From Micrasema longulum (Eukaryota > Arthropoda > Insecta > Trichoptera > Brachycentridae), in NCBI GenBank assembly GCA_022494885.1, contig JAGVSM010003818.1, forward strand, positions 728,088-792,087: DNA of 64,000 bases. Direction: 5' to 3'. Positions 31,575 to 42,673 of this stretch are shown piece after piece. The position numbers and the translations under genes were made by a program. The notes under the pieces were generated by a model. The model did not search any database, was not told the origin of the DNA, and saw only the letters and a list, made by a program, of their open reading frames with translations. Positions within the stretch are counted from its first letter, which is position 1, and each line of letters begins with the position of its first letter.

Positions 31575-31625
31575 ATTATTATTATTATTATGGATAACTT
31601 ATATAGCGCCATTTTCGTATACTTC
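31575..31625 (-). repeat. CR1/L2-type 3' tail, short
   Basis: (ATT)n followed by ATGGATAACTTATATAGCGC and CATTTTCGTA, the same terminus as at 20385-20465 and 30425, cut after about 50 bp. Confidence 0.7.
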
Positions 31626-31659
31626 AGAGTAATAAATAACTAGAGAAGCTTTTTAGCTC

Positions 31660-32245
31660 TATTGTATAGAACAAAACTATACCCATTCTAGATAACGCTG
31701 ATGTTTCCATGACTGATTTAAGCTGTGAGCAACTCGATAAACTTGAACGACTTCAGAATACATGCATAAGGTACATTTTTGGTCTTAGGAAATATGACCA
31801 CATTTCTGATTATCAAAATTAGACTGCGGAAAGACTGTCACCCCCTCTCACTTCTGTTCAATGCACTTCATAGTCCTAACGCTCCGATGTACCTGCGTGA
31901 AAAATTTCAACGCTTATCAGTTCATGGTTTACCTTTTCGTTCTAATTCTCAAGGCACTCTCTTAATACCCATCCACTCCTCTTTCTTCTCCAACTCATAT
32001 AGTGTCCATGCGGTTCGACTGTGGAATCATCTCCCATCCACCATCAAAGATGTTACTACATTATATATGTTTAAATCACGTCTGAAGAAACATCTCCTTT
32101 CTCTTCCTTAATCTCTCCTCCTTTCCTCTTTCCTCTTTTTTCCTTTTTCCCATTGAGTAATAGTTTTGATTTAAGGTAATTTATAAACAAATATGTTTAT
32201 TTCTATTTTTATATATCTTTAGCTTGAATAAAAAAATTTAAAAAA
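31660..32245 (+). pseudogene. Jockey-type non-LTR ORF2 end and 3' UTR
   Basis: From 31665 broken frames read LDKLERLQNTCIRYIFGLRK and YDHISDYQIRLR. A 110-codon frame (31779-32111) continues with LLFNALHSPNAPMYLREKFQ, SYSVHAVRLWNHLPSTIKD and FKSRLKKHLLSLP before the stop. This is the usual C-terminal sequence of Jockey/CR1-like ORF2 (motifs AP-x-YL-x-x-F, AVRLWNxLP). A pyrimidine-rich 3' UTR follows (CTCCTCCTTTCCTCTTTCC), ending in an A-rich tail near 32240. A second, more decayed copy is at 40980-41260. It has no RT palm domain. Confidence 0.75.
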
Positions 32246-32759
32246 TTATTGGTTGGTTGGAAGAAATTGCCATTTGTCAATAAGCTCATAAATAACATTA
32301 TGTACAAAAAGTTAAATAAATAAAAGCGTTCCAATTTTTTGGTTTGATCAACAAACGTTCAACGGGCGGTTTTGGTTTGGGCTTGCAACTCTCTTCCCAA
32401 GTACCTACAGCCCGTTGTTTTGCTGTAATCTGTAGCTATCTACAAGGTAAATAATCATAGAAAAGTTTTTCTCCGAATGGGCGACTCTGAGTGGCGTGTA
32501 ATTACTCTAACGTTAATACCATTGACAAGGAATATTTTCTCATACAAATCGCAAAATGAACAAAAATGCAGTTACACTATTACATTTATAGTTTGAGAGA
32601 GATTTTAGAGAATGTTTTCTTTATACGATAACTACTATCTTCTTTCTCCTAAACGATTCTTTTAAGAATTATTTTGACAATGTTACTTTTGTCGTCAGAC
32701 AAAATTACTCATTGTTAAAGGCGCTTTCACCTAAAAAGAATGGTATTGCGTATATATCG
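32246..32759. other. Unassigned sequence
   Basis: No gene recognised. A short piece near 32410-32470 resembles sequence next to TE-T (26095-26165). Confidence 0.35.
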
Positions 32760-32764
32760 TAATA

Positions 32765-33240
32765 TGCTGTGTCAACCAAAATATCGTTTTTAAATCAGAA
32801 AGTGCGATTAACAATGCATACTATTATTTTATTTATTTATTTACTGAAATCTAGTCATATGCACATTAACAATTTAAATTATTTAATACCAAAAACACGT
32901 ACGACTTTCACTCAAAGAAATTTCTCTATTGTGGCTCCAAAAGTTTTTAATATCCTGGATGAACATTTTTTTTAAAATTATAAATTTCATAAAAGGTACA
33001 TGTTTTTTAAAAATTCTATACATATCTACTTTTACACATCTAGTAAATGTTATCACTGTAACTCTCCAAAAAAGAGACTAACTCTTGAGCTTGAAGAGTG
33101 ACTTACACTTTGTAGTTGTTTATTGTTTATTATAAGAGTTTATATAATTTTAAATACGAGTACATGAGAAAAAATAAAAACATAGGATATATAAAGAAAA
33201 AACATAAAACAATAATACATTCATACTAATTAAAATTGAA
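32765..33240 (+). pseudogene. Non-LTR ORF2 tail plus shared 3' UTR
   Basis: The frame ending at 32975 reads NYLIPKTRTTFTQRNFSIVA, PKVFNILDEHFF, stop: the TRTTF-x-x-x-x-FS-x-x-AP-x-x-x-N block of R1/Jockey-type ORF2. The downstream 33050-33200 (CTCCAAAAAAGAGACTAACT, AATACGAGTACATGAGAAAA) is repeated inverted at 41895-42075, so it belongs to the same family's UTR. Confidence 0.65.
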
Positions 33241-33359
33241 TGTAGTTTTTACACGATATATTATTTTTAATAGTTTTTAGTTCATTGGGATGTTTATATA
33301 AATTTATGTTTTTGTAATAATTTTTATTTTAAATATTATTTAATAATATGCATGCTTCC

Positions 33360-33430
33360 ATTTTCCATTATGCTTTCTATCCCAACTCAACATAGGGCTC
33401 TTGGCGTCATAGAGTTTGGGACACGTTATT
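33360..33430 (-). repeat. Retroelement 3' block with stem-loop
   Basis: ATCCCAACTCAACATAGGGC and GTCATAGAGTTTGGGAC fold into a stem with one bulge. The inverted copy at 46385-46442 keeps the pairing. Confidence 0.55.
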
Positions 33431-33890
33431 TTTTTTTGATATGTATATTTCTATGATGAAATAAATAAAATAATAAAATATAGTTATAATATAATAGACA
33501 CTTAATACTGAAATAAAAATGATTTCAAACTTACAATTAACAATATACTCGCACGTAATGTTATTTATTACTATATACAAGAATCGTATTTGGAAAACAA
33601 AAAATAAATTACTAAATATTATTAAATATTTGTATTACACTTACCGACTTTTCTATGTCTACCGCTTTCAAGACGGGACATTGAAAGTTGTAAATGTAAA
33701 TATTTGTTCGCGCTTTTCCTTACTGAATTTGGTTAGTAGAGGAAGATATAGGATTAAAGCACCAATGAATGACCGTTTTAGGTTCAGCTTGTAGTAAAAT
33801 CCACATTAAAGGTATAAATTTCATTATTTAAACGGAGAAAATAAAAGAAAACAATAAAAAACACATTAATCCTTCTCAGTACCTTTCCTT
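33431..33890. other. Unassigned sequence
   Basis: A 91-codon frame at 33519-33794 has no recognisable domain. Confidence 0.3.
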
Positions 33891-33894
33891 TTTT

Positions 33895-34135
33895 TATTGA
33901 AATATGAGTATTACAATTATTTATTTATTTATATTTATTTGGGAAAAAAACAACAGTTTTTGCATATATTATATTTAAAAAAAATAAGAATACATATGAA
34001 CGAAAATGGTGAAAACAGTCAATAAAATTTTTCCACAATAGTGTAAGATATTGATTAAGTACATTATCGGTATCAAAATAAAAGCAATTAACAACTGTTA
34101 GGCACTTAGAAACTTGCAAATAAAATAAAATACAT
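33895..34135 (-). pseudogene. Non-LTR 3' end (minus strand)
   Basis: The 64-codon frame 34119-33925 (MQVSKCLTVVNCFYFDTDNV...) and the T-rich, ATTTATTTATTTATATTTAT start resemble the ORF2-end and tail arrangement of the 29.5-kb element, without strong motifs. 34136-35200 is AT-rich and shows nothing further that I can name. Confidence 0.4.
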
Positions 34136-35217
34136 ATACTTATTAACAGTTATAAAAATAAAGTTAATAGAAACAAGATAAATTTAATTTTTATGTAAAA
34201 AAAAAGTTATATAAAAATAATGTAAAAGGTACAAAAATATAATAATAAACTATAATTAATATTACTCTAAAAAAATAGCAGAATCATCAGTGAATGATCA
34301 CTACTACCCCAGTAAAAATAATACTCATATTTAGTTACATCATAACATTATAAAACACCCTAACACATTAGAATATGGATATATTCATAGAATTGCATAT
34401 GAAATAGCATCAAATAAAACACTTACCACACCTTTCCTTATAAAAACACTATCAATCTCAGAACAATAACGGGAAGACGCACTATTACCTTTTGACAACT
34501 CACAGTTCAAAACTGATAGATTTGTTTCTTACCAAAAGATGTGTCCGCCTACTGCTTTTGTCATAGTTTCTAGTGTTAAAAGTTTTTTGACTGGACTCAT
34601 GTAGCAATTCTTACTATATTGTGTTTTATTAACTAATGGTCATTTATTGGGGGGTGCTCATTTACTGGTGCTTTGACCCTATAATCAATTCTACATACAT
34701 ATTTATAGTAAACAAACAGATATGGCGTATAAACTCAGAACTAATAACAGATTTTCACGAAGTATACAAAGTTAGTAAAGAAAATATATTACATATTAAA
34801 TAAATACATATAAGTTTATACATATAAAAATGTTATTTTCATGTACTCGTAAATATTTTTCAATAATCAAAGAATTTTTATATATTTTTAAGAACAGAAA
34901 GTTATTGTAAATTGGGCGGGATTAGGACAAGAATGCTTGAAGAGAGGGTAAGGAGGAGAAGGGAGGTGTACATATTTATTATTATAATGTCTACTAAGTT
35001 ACATAATGCATTTTTAGTGTAAATTTTTAATCTGACAGAGTGATGTTTGTGTAATCTTTATCTTTAAATTTTGTATTGTACACTATAGTAAAGTAAAAAG
35101 AGCTGAAACCTTTGTCATGTGGGTGAGATTCATCCGGCTGAACCAATTCACCTACTAGGCAACGCCTGAAAACAATTTTCCAATTTTTATACTTCTTCTT
35201 ATAGTTAGTTTAATCAA

Positions 35218-35336
35218 CAATGTTTTGACTATGTCCAAATGTTTGTAGACAGGCTGAATTTCTTCTCTAGGGGATTATTAACAGAGATAAAAAACATTTT
35301 GAGAAGAGAATATGGAAGTCTGGACATTAACATGGC
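35218..35336. mobile_element. MITE-A arm
   Basis: CAATGTTTTGACTATGTCCA, GACAGGCTGAATTTCTTCTC and AAAACATTTTGAGAAGAGAA: one outer and inner arm. A related scrap is at 35858-35902. Confidence 0.7.
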
Positions 35337-35339
35337 ATA

Positions 35340-35830
35340 TATATTTATTTATTATATATACGGCCTAAGGCAATTACAACAGTTACATGAAGAAACATAA
35401 ATGCAAGAAACTAAACAAAAATAACAAAAAAACTTTTAAGCAAAGATAAACAAGGGCAAAACAATAATTGTATAAAATATATTCATAAAAACGAAAGACC
35501 TAAGACTTCGAGCTAAACCATGCCAATCCAACTTCATCCCACACTGTTTAGTCGCGAAGAGATCTACGAAAAGCCGGAAGATCTATCCCAAAGAATTCCA
35601 AGTCGTGTGATGAATTGACTAATCTACACATTCTGGACATTGGGGCATAAAAACCAAAGTTGCTCTTAGAAGATTTAATAAATAGCAGATGTTGACTTCT
35701 GGTGACTCGGTTGGGAACATGAAAAGAAATTGATTGCAACAGAGATGGGACATCACTTAAATCATTAAGAATTTTGAAAATGCATATAAGGTCCATCTCA
35801 GTTCTACGTCTCTCCAATGAAGACAGATTA
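35340..35830 (-). pseudogene. R1/Jockey-type non-LTR ORF2 end and 3' UTR
   Basis: The minus-strand frame 35817-35548 (89 codons) reads ERRRTEMDLICIFKILNDLS, FHVPNRVTRSQHLL, then SNFGFYAPMSRMCRLVNSSH and a stop. These match the L-x-x-RR-x-x-D-x-x-x-x-x-K-x-L-x-x, R-x-TRS and N-x-x-x-x-x-P-x-x-R blocks of the clade's C-terminus. The 3' UTR runs to TATATTTATTTATTATATA at 35340, with a small GCCTTAGGC foldback near 35364. 5'-truncated. Confidence 0.7.
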
Positions 35831-35904
35831 ATAGCATAGGCATTATGACCAAATCCAGCATGTCTACAAACATTTAGAAATACTCAAATCATTGTTGAAC
35901 TTCT

Positions 35905-36585
35905 TTGTGATTCACACTGATTGAATTCGTTAATAGAACAGTAAATCAATTTCAAAGAGTCATTATTAGTGGTAAGGAACACTGAACACGGTAATATGCC
36001 TACAATTTATCTTCGTCAACAGAGCATTTATAATTTCCACCTACTTTGGGACACACTGCGGGATTTGAAGGACTATAATATTGTGAATATGTGACCTCAG
36101 ATTCGTATAGAACAGAATCAACTTCTTTCACCCACCTCTGTTTCTTGCAAATCACTGCGCCGATGCTTTATCACCGTCATATTTGTACCAACAACCTTGT
36201 AAATTTAAGGTTCCTTGTTTTTTATTCTAAATAATGCGCAGCATTTATTTATTTTTACAATATAACTAGGTACGTAGAAAAATTTGTTATGATACCTTAC
36301 CTTAATAATAAAAATTTACCTAACTTAATACATAGAATTAAGAATAGTCCAGAAGAAGCGTAGAATCATATTTGAATACATCGAACTTTGTCCAAAAATT
36401 TCCTCACTTAGACACACTTTCGCCGCGCGCATACATTAAGTCGCCGGGTAATGTTGCTTGATTAGGAAAAAAAACAATTATAACACAAATGTAAGGTAAA
36501 AAAAAAAGCAATCTGTTAATTTCTCTAAAATTTTATTGTGCACGCGGAAACATTGATTGACACAACAGATTAGATAAATAAGGGG
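35905..36585. other. Unassigned sequence
   Basis: Nothing recognisable. Confidence 0.35.
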
Positions 36586-36589
36586 TCAT

Positions 36590-36850
36590 TTAATAAGAGT
36601 AATTGAATTTATGAACTTTGAACTTAAAATATAAAACAAATTTTATTTGACACAAAACGGATATTTTTATATCATGCCAAATAATATTTGATGTTTTAAA
36701 GATAATGTCGTTCAAATGTCCCCCACGGCGTTGTTTAATCCGAGGTCTAATTTTTATTAGTTCTTTTATTAAATGAGCAAAGTAAGTTAAAAAAAATTCT
36801 ACCCTGGCAACACTAACGAAATTTCCATTTTGTTTCTTCGACAATCTGAC
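36590..36850 (-). pseudogene. Possible Tc1/mariner-like transposase C-terminal remnant
   Basis: The minus-strand frame reads FLTYFAHLIKELIKIRPRIK, QRRGGHLNDIIF. A basic stretch followed by GGH-x-x-D/E is a common end of Tc1/mariner transposases. There is no catalytic region and no TIRs were found, so this is tentative. Confidence 0.3.
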
Positions 36851-37039
36851 AGATACAAAAATAATTCGATTTTTAAGTAATTCATTTGCTACTTAAACAT
36901 TCGTTTGTTAATTACGCATAAAATGTAATGCCATCCTGTTTCTTTAAGATCCTAGCAGTATTTCTACACTTTAAAAGGACACAATACGGCATAGTTGAAT
37001 TCAAATCAGAGTTGCGTATTGAGCGACGTCTACAAAGAA

Positions 37040-37500
37040 ACTAATGGGGCAAAACGTAAACCTACTCATTTATGAGTAGTTGTGTCGCCTTCTGTTAATA
37101 TAAAAAAATATGGCGTATACCAATCAAATTGTAGTGATTGCGATTCAATCTACATTGGAAAAACTAAAAGAAACTTTCATATTAGAGTAAAAGAACACCT
37201 TCTTCACAGACTAAATCCTGGGGTTTAGTTTGCAGCAAAGTCCTACATCTCGTCCAGCACTGCTCTCAATTATCTGCAGCCCTCTTCAGATCAACATATG
37301 AGGCGTAGTTCAAAGAACACTTAAGGGGCCTTGATGATATTTTTTTTCTAAATTCGCAAACCATCTGATAGAAAATAATCACAATTTTAATAAAGATATG
37401 GGATTAAAAAAATATCGTGCTGGAAATTGAATATTAAAATTAGACGACATAGAAATCTTAAAAATTAAAAAAGCTATTCATTATTAGAAAAAAAAAACAA
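37040..37500 (+). pseudogene. Penelope-like element, GIY-YIG endonuclease fragment
   Basis: The plus strand from 37079 reads KKYGVYQSNCSDCDSIYIGK, TKRNFHIRVKEHLLHRL and a stop at 37226. The pattern GVY-x-x-x-C-x-x-C-x-x-x-YIG-x-TKR-x-x-x-x-R-x-x-EH is the CxC-bearing GIY-YIG endonuclease domain of Penelope-like retroelements. After frameshifts, 37368-37490 reads ENNHNFNKDMGLKKYRAGN and LDDIEILKIKKAIHY, the C-terminal region that follows this domain in the family. The RT domain is absent; the copy is dead. Confidence 0.75.
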
Positions 37501-37597
37501 ATAAACAATATTTTCGTAAGTCCACTCCTGTGAATATGATGTTTCACATTATTTGAGTCTCATCCTCGGGGGACCACTGGTTAAACCTAAGGTTGTT

Positions 37598-37735
37598 AAA
37601 GAGCTCGCCCCCTACTTAATAGCCCGATACTTTACGAATCTAGGCTTGGAGGGGGACATTTAGCAAAATTAAAACTCGCCTTCCACACAGTAGCCAGGCT
37701 CTTTATAGACCTGCGCTTGGAGGGCGAGAACTATT
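37598..37735 (+). repeat. Two adjacent foldback units
   Basis: Unit 1 (37601-37665: CTCGCCCCCTACTTAATAGC ... GCTTGGAGGGGGAC) and unit 2 (37676-37733: CTCGCCTTCCACACAGTAGC ... GCTTGGAGGGCGAG) are direct repeats. Each can fold on itself, with CTCGCC...CCA pairing with TGGAGGGCGAG. Origin unknown. 37736-37930 is unassigned. Confidence 0.55.
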
Positions 37736-37934
37736 CGCGGAGACCCGTCACAATAGATCTTTACAATTCGCAGTGACGTCAGTAGCTTGCATAGCACTGA
37801 CCCCTATCTCTAAGAATATTAATAAGAATAGTCCACTCCGGTCTACTTTTAAAGATCGTATCCATCTCACTTCACACTTCCCATCTTTAAAAGGACAACA
37901 TGACAAAAAGTCTTGACTTATTAGCTGCATATGT

Positions 37935-38685
37935 ATCTATGAAATACTGTCCAGTAAAAAAATAATTTTTGCTACTTGTTAGTAGCATAAAAATACTTTA
38001 AATTTGTAATTTTGAATTTCCGCAAAAACGGTCATTGCATTGGCTGCGCCCCTAATACCTCACGATTCATATTCATTTTTAGCTTTGTTCCAAACCATCC
38101 AAATTTTTTATAGAACATTGTCACGAATCTTGACGTCACAACTATCAATGCCAAACATTTTTCCACAATAACCATATTGATTTTAAAAATACAATTAATA
38201 TTTTTTTTTATTTTTATTAATTTTTTTTTAATCATACAATTTTTTTTTATTGTACTCCCAGAAGTTACAACAAACTAATTTTGCGACAGAATAATATTTA
38301 CATAAAGGTATGGTAATAATAATAATAATATGTTTATAAAACTGAAATAAGATAAGTATATAATACAAAGAAATTAAAACAAATAATAATAAAAAAATTA
38401 ATCAAATATTTACATATAGTAAGAAAGAAATATAAGAGGAAAAAAAAGAACTTAAAACTAAATTTCACCTTCCACGTACCTCCTCAAGTAGTAATTTTTT
38501 TAATGAATATAGTCATTTTTTGGCGATCTATAGGACTCCGGTAGCCTGTTGTACTCGCTACAAGCAAGGTACAGCAGAGACCTTAGACGATACCTTGTCG
38601 TGCGTGATCCAGGTACGTGAATTCCATTCTAAATCCATTTAATATATTTTTATCGGTATTCGTTGTCCGTCATATTTTTTATATT
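37935..38685 (+). repeat. Repeat H copy, split by a retroelement
   Basis: 37937-38200 (AATACTGTCCAGTAAAAA, CGCAAAAACGGTCATTGCAT, CACGAATCTTGACGTCAC) and 38625-38680 (TCTAAATCCATTTAATATAT, TTTTATCGGTATTCGTTG) are contiguous at 48895-49225. About 420 bp lie between them. Confidence 0.65.
38203..38630 (-). pseudogene. Non-LTR ORF2 end inserted in repeat H
   Basis: On the minus strand, 38630-38460 reads HVPGSRTTRYRLRSLLYLAC, SEYNRLPESYRSPKNDY: an ORF2 C-terminus with the R-x-x-R-x-x-L-x-x-x-x-x-x-x-YN-x-LP arrangement. The UTR runs to T-rich sequence at 38203-38250, the complement of the A tail. Confidence 0.65.
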
Positions 38686-38847
38686 TGCTTAGTTTGTTAG
38701 TCTATTAACAAATAAAAAAAACCACTGAACTTTTTTCTTTCTGTTTTTTTGCACACAGAAGTAACTGTATTCTAGGTGTGTGGGTTTTCACGGACTCTGT
38801 TATCAATATGCATCTTTTTTGGGTGATCGCGTGTAAGTTGGTTTGCG

Positions 38848-39036
38848 GCGGCCTCCGTGGTGTAGTGGTCAAGACGCTTGACTCACGCACGGAAGGTTCC
38901 GGGTTCGATTCCCGGTGAGAACACAAAAATTATAATGTGATTTTTCTCAAGCCTGGGTGCTCTGTGATGTAATTTACCACTGTAATTAGGCCTCCTGGCC
39001 TGTTGTGGTGCAAAAAAAAAAAAAAAAATGTAAAAA
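38848..39036 (+). mobile_element. tRNA-derived SINE-3, full length
   Basis: The head CGGCCTCCGTGGTGTAGTGG and CCGGGTTCGATTCCCGG, then a body TTCTCAAGCCTGGGTGCTCT and GGCCTCCTGGCCTGTTGTGG, then a 16-base A run. Same head-to-tail structure as 18955-19131. RNA polymerase III A and B box-like sequences are visible, as expected of a SINE. Confidence 0.85.
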
Positions 39037-39109
39037 AAAAAAAAAAAAAAATGCAATAAAAATAAATATATGCAATAGCGGAACGCTTTATAGACATGGG
39101 ACATCTTTT

Positions 39110-39380
39110 CGCCTTCGACCCAAGGATTTCGCATAAACCTAGAAATTACAATGCATGAATAATAAAAAAGGCAATTGAAATACTCAACCACCCAAATAAC
39201 ATAAACAAAGGAAATTAAACTCAACACTACAACAACCCCGGCACTACACGCTACAAAACTGACACGGAATGTGAATGGAATAAATTACTAGTACATACAA
39301 CAATTCTTCTACAAAACGCTCAGTTTACCCTGAAGATGCCTCCTGCAATGGTAGCCGAAACATTAGAACGAATCCAACTA
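39110..39380 (+). pseudogene. Penelope-like element C-terminus followed by hammerhead-like motif
   Basis: Read with one shift, 39150-39260 gives NYNA*IIKKAIEILNHPNNI and NNPGTTRYKTDTE. This is the region of Penelope-like proteins after the endonuclease (pattern R-E-x-IEI-x-x-HP-x-N-x-N). About 70 bp further, CTGAAGA at 39330 is followed by 20 bp and GCCGAAAC. 39380-39920 is unassigned. Confidence 0.55.
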
Positions 39381-39920
39381 CTTACACGGGATCATAAAAA
39401 AAATAATTCATTATAAATGTATTCTTTATTCCACCTGGACGAGAATAAATAAAATATGCTTAGCATAAAATAGACAGTGCTTATCACACAACGGTTTTGG
39501 GTCTGTTTAATATGCGCCATAATGGATCATACTCTACGCGAATATTATGTAAATCAGAGTTGTCCTTTTTTAGTCAATACAACGTTTGCATAATATCTTT
39601 GTTCCGAATCTCATTAACACACTTTATAAGACGTACGATATTTTATGACCACATATTTATGTACATACGTGTTTCGATCATTAAATAAGGAAATTAAATT
39701 TTTTTTTTTTGTTTCACTTTGAAAATTCTGATGCATGTTGTGTCATTATGTATTTAACATATTATTTTATATTTATATAAGGTTATTTAATTGTAAAGAA
39801 CCGCATAGTTAATTTATTACAAACACTTTAAAAATAATTTAACTATGTGTTGAAATTTTGTTGATTTATTTGAGTCAGATCTAATATTGAATGATACCTC
39901 ATACAAACTCCGAATGTATA

Positions 39921-40155
39921 AAGCTAGGGTTTCCTAGGACAGCGGCGCCCGTATTTTAACGGCCGTAGTGAACAGTGATGCGGTGGACAGCCGTCGTAAC
40001 GGTGACTAGAGAGTGGTTTCCTAGGAAAACGATGTTGATAACATCGTTAAAAAATAATAACACTCTCTAGTCACTGTTACGACGGCTGTCCACCGTATCA
40101 CCGTTCACTACGGCCGCTAAGATACGGGCACCGCTGTCCTAGGAAACCCTAGCTT
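39921..40155. mobile_element. Foldback MITE with ~95-bp arms
   Basis: The arm AAGCTAGGGTTTCCTAGGAC ... CCGTAGTGAACAGTGATG ... GACTAGAGAGTG is repeated inverted with only a few mismatches up to CCCTAGCTT at 40147-40155. The loop of about 45 bp contains its own small hairpin, ACGATGTT...AACATCGT. The arms are far more GC-rich than the flanks. No ORF. Confidence 0.85.
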
Positions 40156-40279
40156 AAGGCGACATCCTGTATTGAAACATGTTTTTTAGTAGGTATTTTC
40201 AAACGAATTAATTTATAAAATTAAAATACTTAAATTTATTTAAGAGATCAGATTTATGTAGGCATTATAATAATAATTT

Positions 40280-40975
40280 TCTTACGCTGTGATGTTTTCT
40301 GCAAGTTGAGAAATGCCGTTTTTGTGATCAACACTATTTTCTGAAGGTGATATTACCGTTTTTTAATGAAAGCGGCCTGGCTGGTTTTAGCAGAACATAG
40401 ACTTTACCTTACTGGACCCGATAACATAAATACACGGGTTTTCAGGGCCAGACCGCGAAACTTTAAAAGGAACATTCCTCGTGGTAAGCTTTAAAAAAAT
40501 ACTTTTTGTTTCCAAAACGTCATTTAAAAAAAAAATGTAATCTCAAAATGCAGTAAATCCTTAATTTCTTGGACAAGCAGTCCCTCCACAAACCCCTACC
40601 CCTCTCCTACCCAGCCGCTTCACTTGTCCGCGTCTAGTGCATATCCCTTCATTGGTCAAATACGTTTTTATCGCTTTTTTTTGTCGGAGAGGAGTAGGGG
40701 TTTGCGGAAGGGTAAACCGGAAGGAAGGTTTGTAAAAAGTTAGGTTATAAGGGGTCTTGTTCGAGAAATTAAAGATTTACTCCATTCTGAAATCATAATT
40801 ATTATTTTTTTGTTCAAAAATGACTTTTTGGAAAAAAAATATTAGGATTTCTTTAAAGGTTACCATGAGGAATGTTTCTCTAAAGTTTCGCGGTCTGGCC
40901 CTGAAAAACCGTGTATATCTTTTTATTTATTTATTGTTTACTGGCTGCTTTTTGCATAACTACGTTCGATTCATC
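40280..40975 (+). repeat. TE-T copy, split by MITE-U
   Basis: 40288-40430 (TTTTCTGCAAGTTGAGAAAT, TTTTAGCAGAACATAGACTT) and 40935-40970 (ACTGGCTGCTTTTTGCATAA) match 26360-26563 without the 480-bp interruption. Confidence 0.65.
40433..40913. mobile_element. MITE-U, ~480 bp, TA target duplication
   Basis: The termini CACGGGTTTTCAGGGCCAGA and the complement at 40880-40913 extend into ~55-bp inverted repeats (CCGCGAAACTTTAAA; GGAACATTCCTCGTGGTAA against TTACCATGAGGAATGTT). TA flanks both ends (40431-40432 and 40914-40915). A second internal inverted pair, ACCCCTACCCCTCTCC and GGAGAGGAGTAGGGGT, surrounds the middle. Non-coding. Confidence 0.8.
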
Positions 40976-40979
40976 TTTC

Positions 40980-41260
40980 TTCTCTAACTTACATCATCTC
41001 CCATACTCCTTTGAAATGTTTATACAGTAGCTCTGTTTAAATAATGCCTAAAGAAACATCTCCTTTCTCTTCCTTAATCGCTCCTACTTCCCTTTCTTTA
41101 TTTCCTTTTTAATTACCCATTAAATACTAGTTTCTGTTGATTTTAATTAATTTATCCGCAAATGTTGCTATTTTTATTTTTGTATCTATTTTGTTGTATT
41201 AATTTATTTTCTCTAGAATACGTTTTAAAACATAAATTATATAAATAAAACTTTGATTTT
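40980..41260 (+). pseudogene. Jockey-type tail, second copy
   Basis: AAGAAACATCTCCTTTCTCT and the pyrimidine-rich UTR correspond to 32085-32240, and the ORF end is decayed. 41261-41890 is AT-rich and unassigned. Confidence 0.6.
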
Positions 41261-41889
41261 ATTGGTTGTTTGAAAGAAGTTGCCATTTGACATTTGCCAG
41301 CTAATGTAAAAATGTGTTGCATTATTTATTTATTAAAATACATATTTAATAAAATATAAACACTTCAATATAATGTGAAAAAAAAGTATTATCTTCCATA
41401 AATACCACAGCAGTTTTATATGAAGAACACGCTTAGATATAGATTATAAAAAATAAAATATGAGTTATTAAAAACAATGTGCATATAAAAATAAGGTGAA
41501 ACAATTTTCACGAAGTTTTTATTTTTATATGTTTATATTTGTAAAAATAAAATAAAGTGTTCAGTAGACTCAAATCAGTGTTTGATTTCTAATTATAAGT
41601 TTAAATATGGAGTTCTACAAAATAAACACCAAATCAATCAATGCATATAGAATTTTGAAAAGAAATAGTTTTTTTTTAAAGAGTTAAAAAATAAAAAGTA
41701 TATTAAATATCATAAACTTTTCTGCTCACATAAATTTAAAATACACATTTAATCATGATGTTCATAACCACAATACACGAAACTCAAAAAATCATCATGT
41801 ATTTAAATTTCGCTTAACGAAGTTCGGCAAAAAGTGTCTAGGAAATACTGGCCATTCCCAATTTAATTAACTGCCCGGTGAACATAAAA

Positions 41890-42095
41890 ACGAAAAGTCA
41901 AATGTACTAGTGTTTTATGGTTTTTCTTTATATATCCTATGTTTTTATTTTTTTCTCATGTACTCGTATTTAAAATTATATAAACTCTTATAATAAATAA
42001 CTACAACAGTGTAAGTCACTCTCCAAGCACAAGAGTTAGTCTCTTTTTTGGAGAGCTACATTGATAACATTTATCAGATGTGTAAAAGTTTCATG
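41890..42095 (-). repeat. Retroelement UTR, inverted copy of 33050-33240
   Basis: TTCTCATGTACTCGTATTTA, AGAGTTAGTCTCTTTTTTGG and surrounding bases are the complement of 33062-33175. This marks a minus-strand insertion of the same family. 42096-42670 has no recognisable feature. Confidence 0.6.
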
Positions 42096-42673
42096 AAATT
42101 TATCAATAAAAAAATATAAAATATATATATATTATATGAACATATTTATAACCTGTACATCTGTTTGTATTTTAAATAAACAAAATAAAATAAAAAAATA
42201 AATAATATTAGTATGATGAACAAGAAGTAAAATAAAAAATGCACCTTTTGAAATTGAAACAAGTCAATGTTTTAGCAAGAGCGGTTGCAAAATGGAAAAA
42301 AGAGAACAAAATATGCAGGTAATGTAATCTAACAATGCGATTCTTGCGCATGTCACTTTTTCCACTCACAAACTCACGAAACAATGAAAGCAAAATTACT
42401 TGGAATAATATCATAATATCATCATTTTGTTGTTAATGAGATCTTAATAATATCGAGGTGTGCACTGTATGTATTGTAAAAATATAGGTACACAATACCG
42501 CTACCTAATACAACTGCCTGATGACACCTTTTCCACCGCACACCGAGTGTTGCCAATCCTACCAAGTTTTCGGTATATCTACCGATTTTGGATGAACTCT
42601 ACCGAATTTGAGCGAAATTCTACCGATTTTCAAACATTTAAATTTTTTCATAGATTTTTTAAAACTATTTATT

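Noticed and set aside
38849..38922. tRNA gene
   Set aside because: It has A- and B-box-like sequences and a good T arm, but no paired acceptor stem. It continues into a conserved body and poly(A) shared with 18955-19131, so it is a SINE head.
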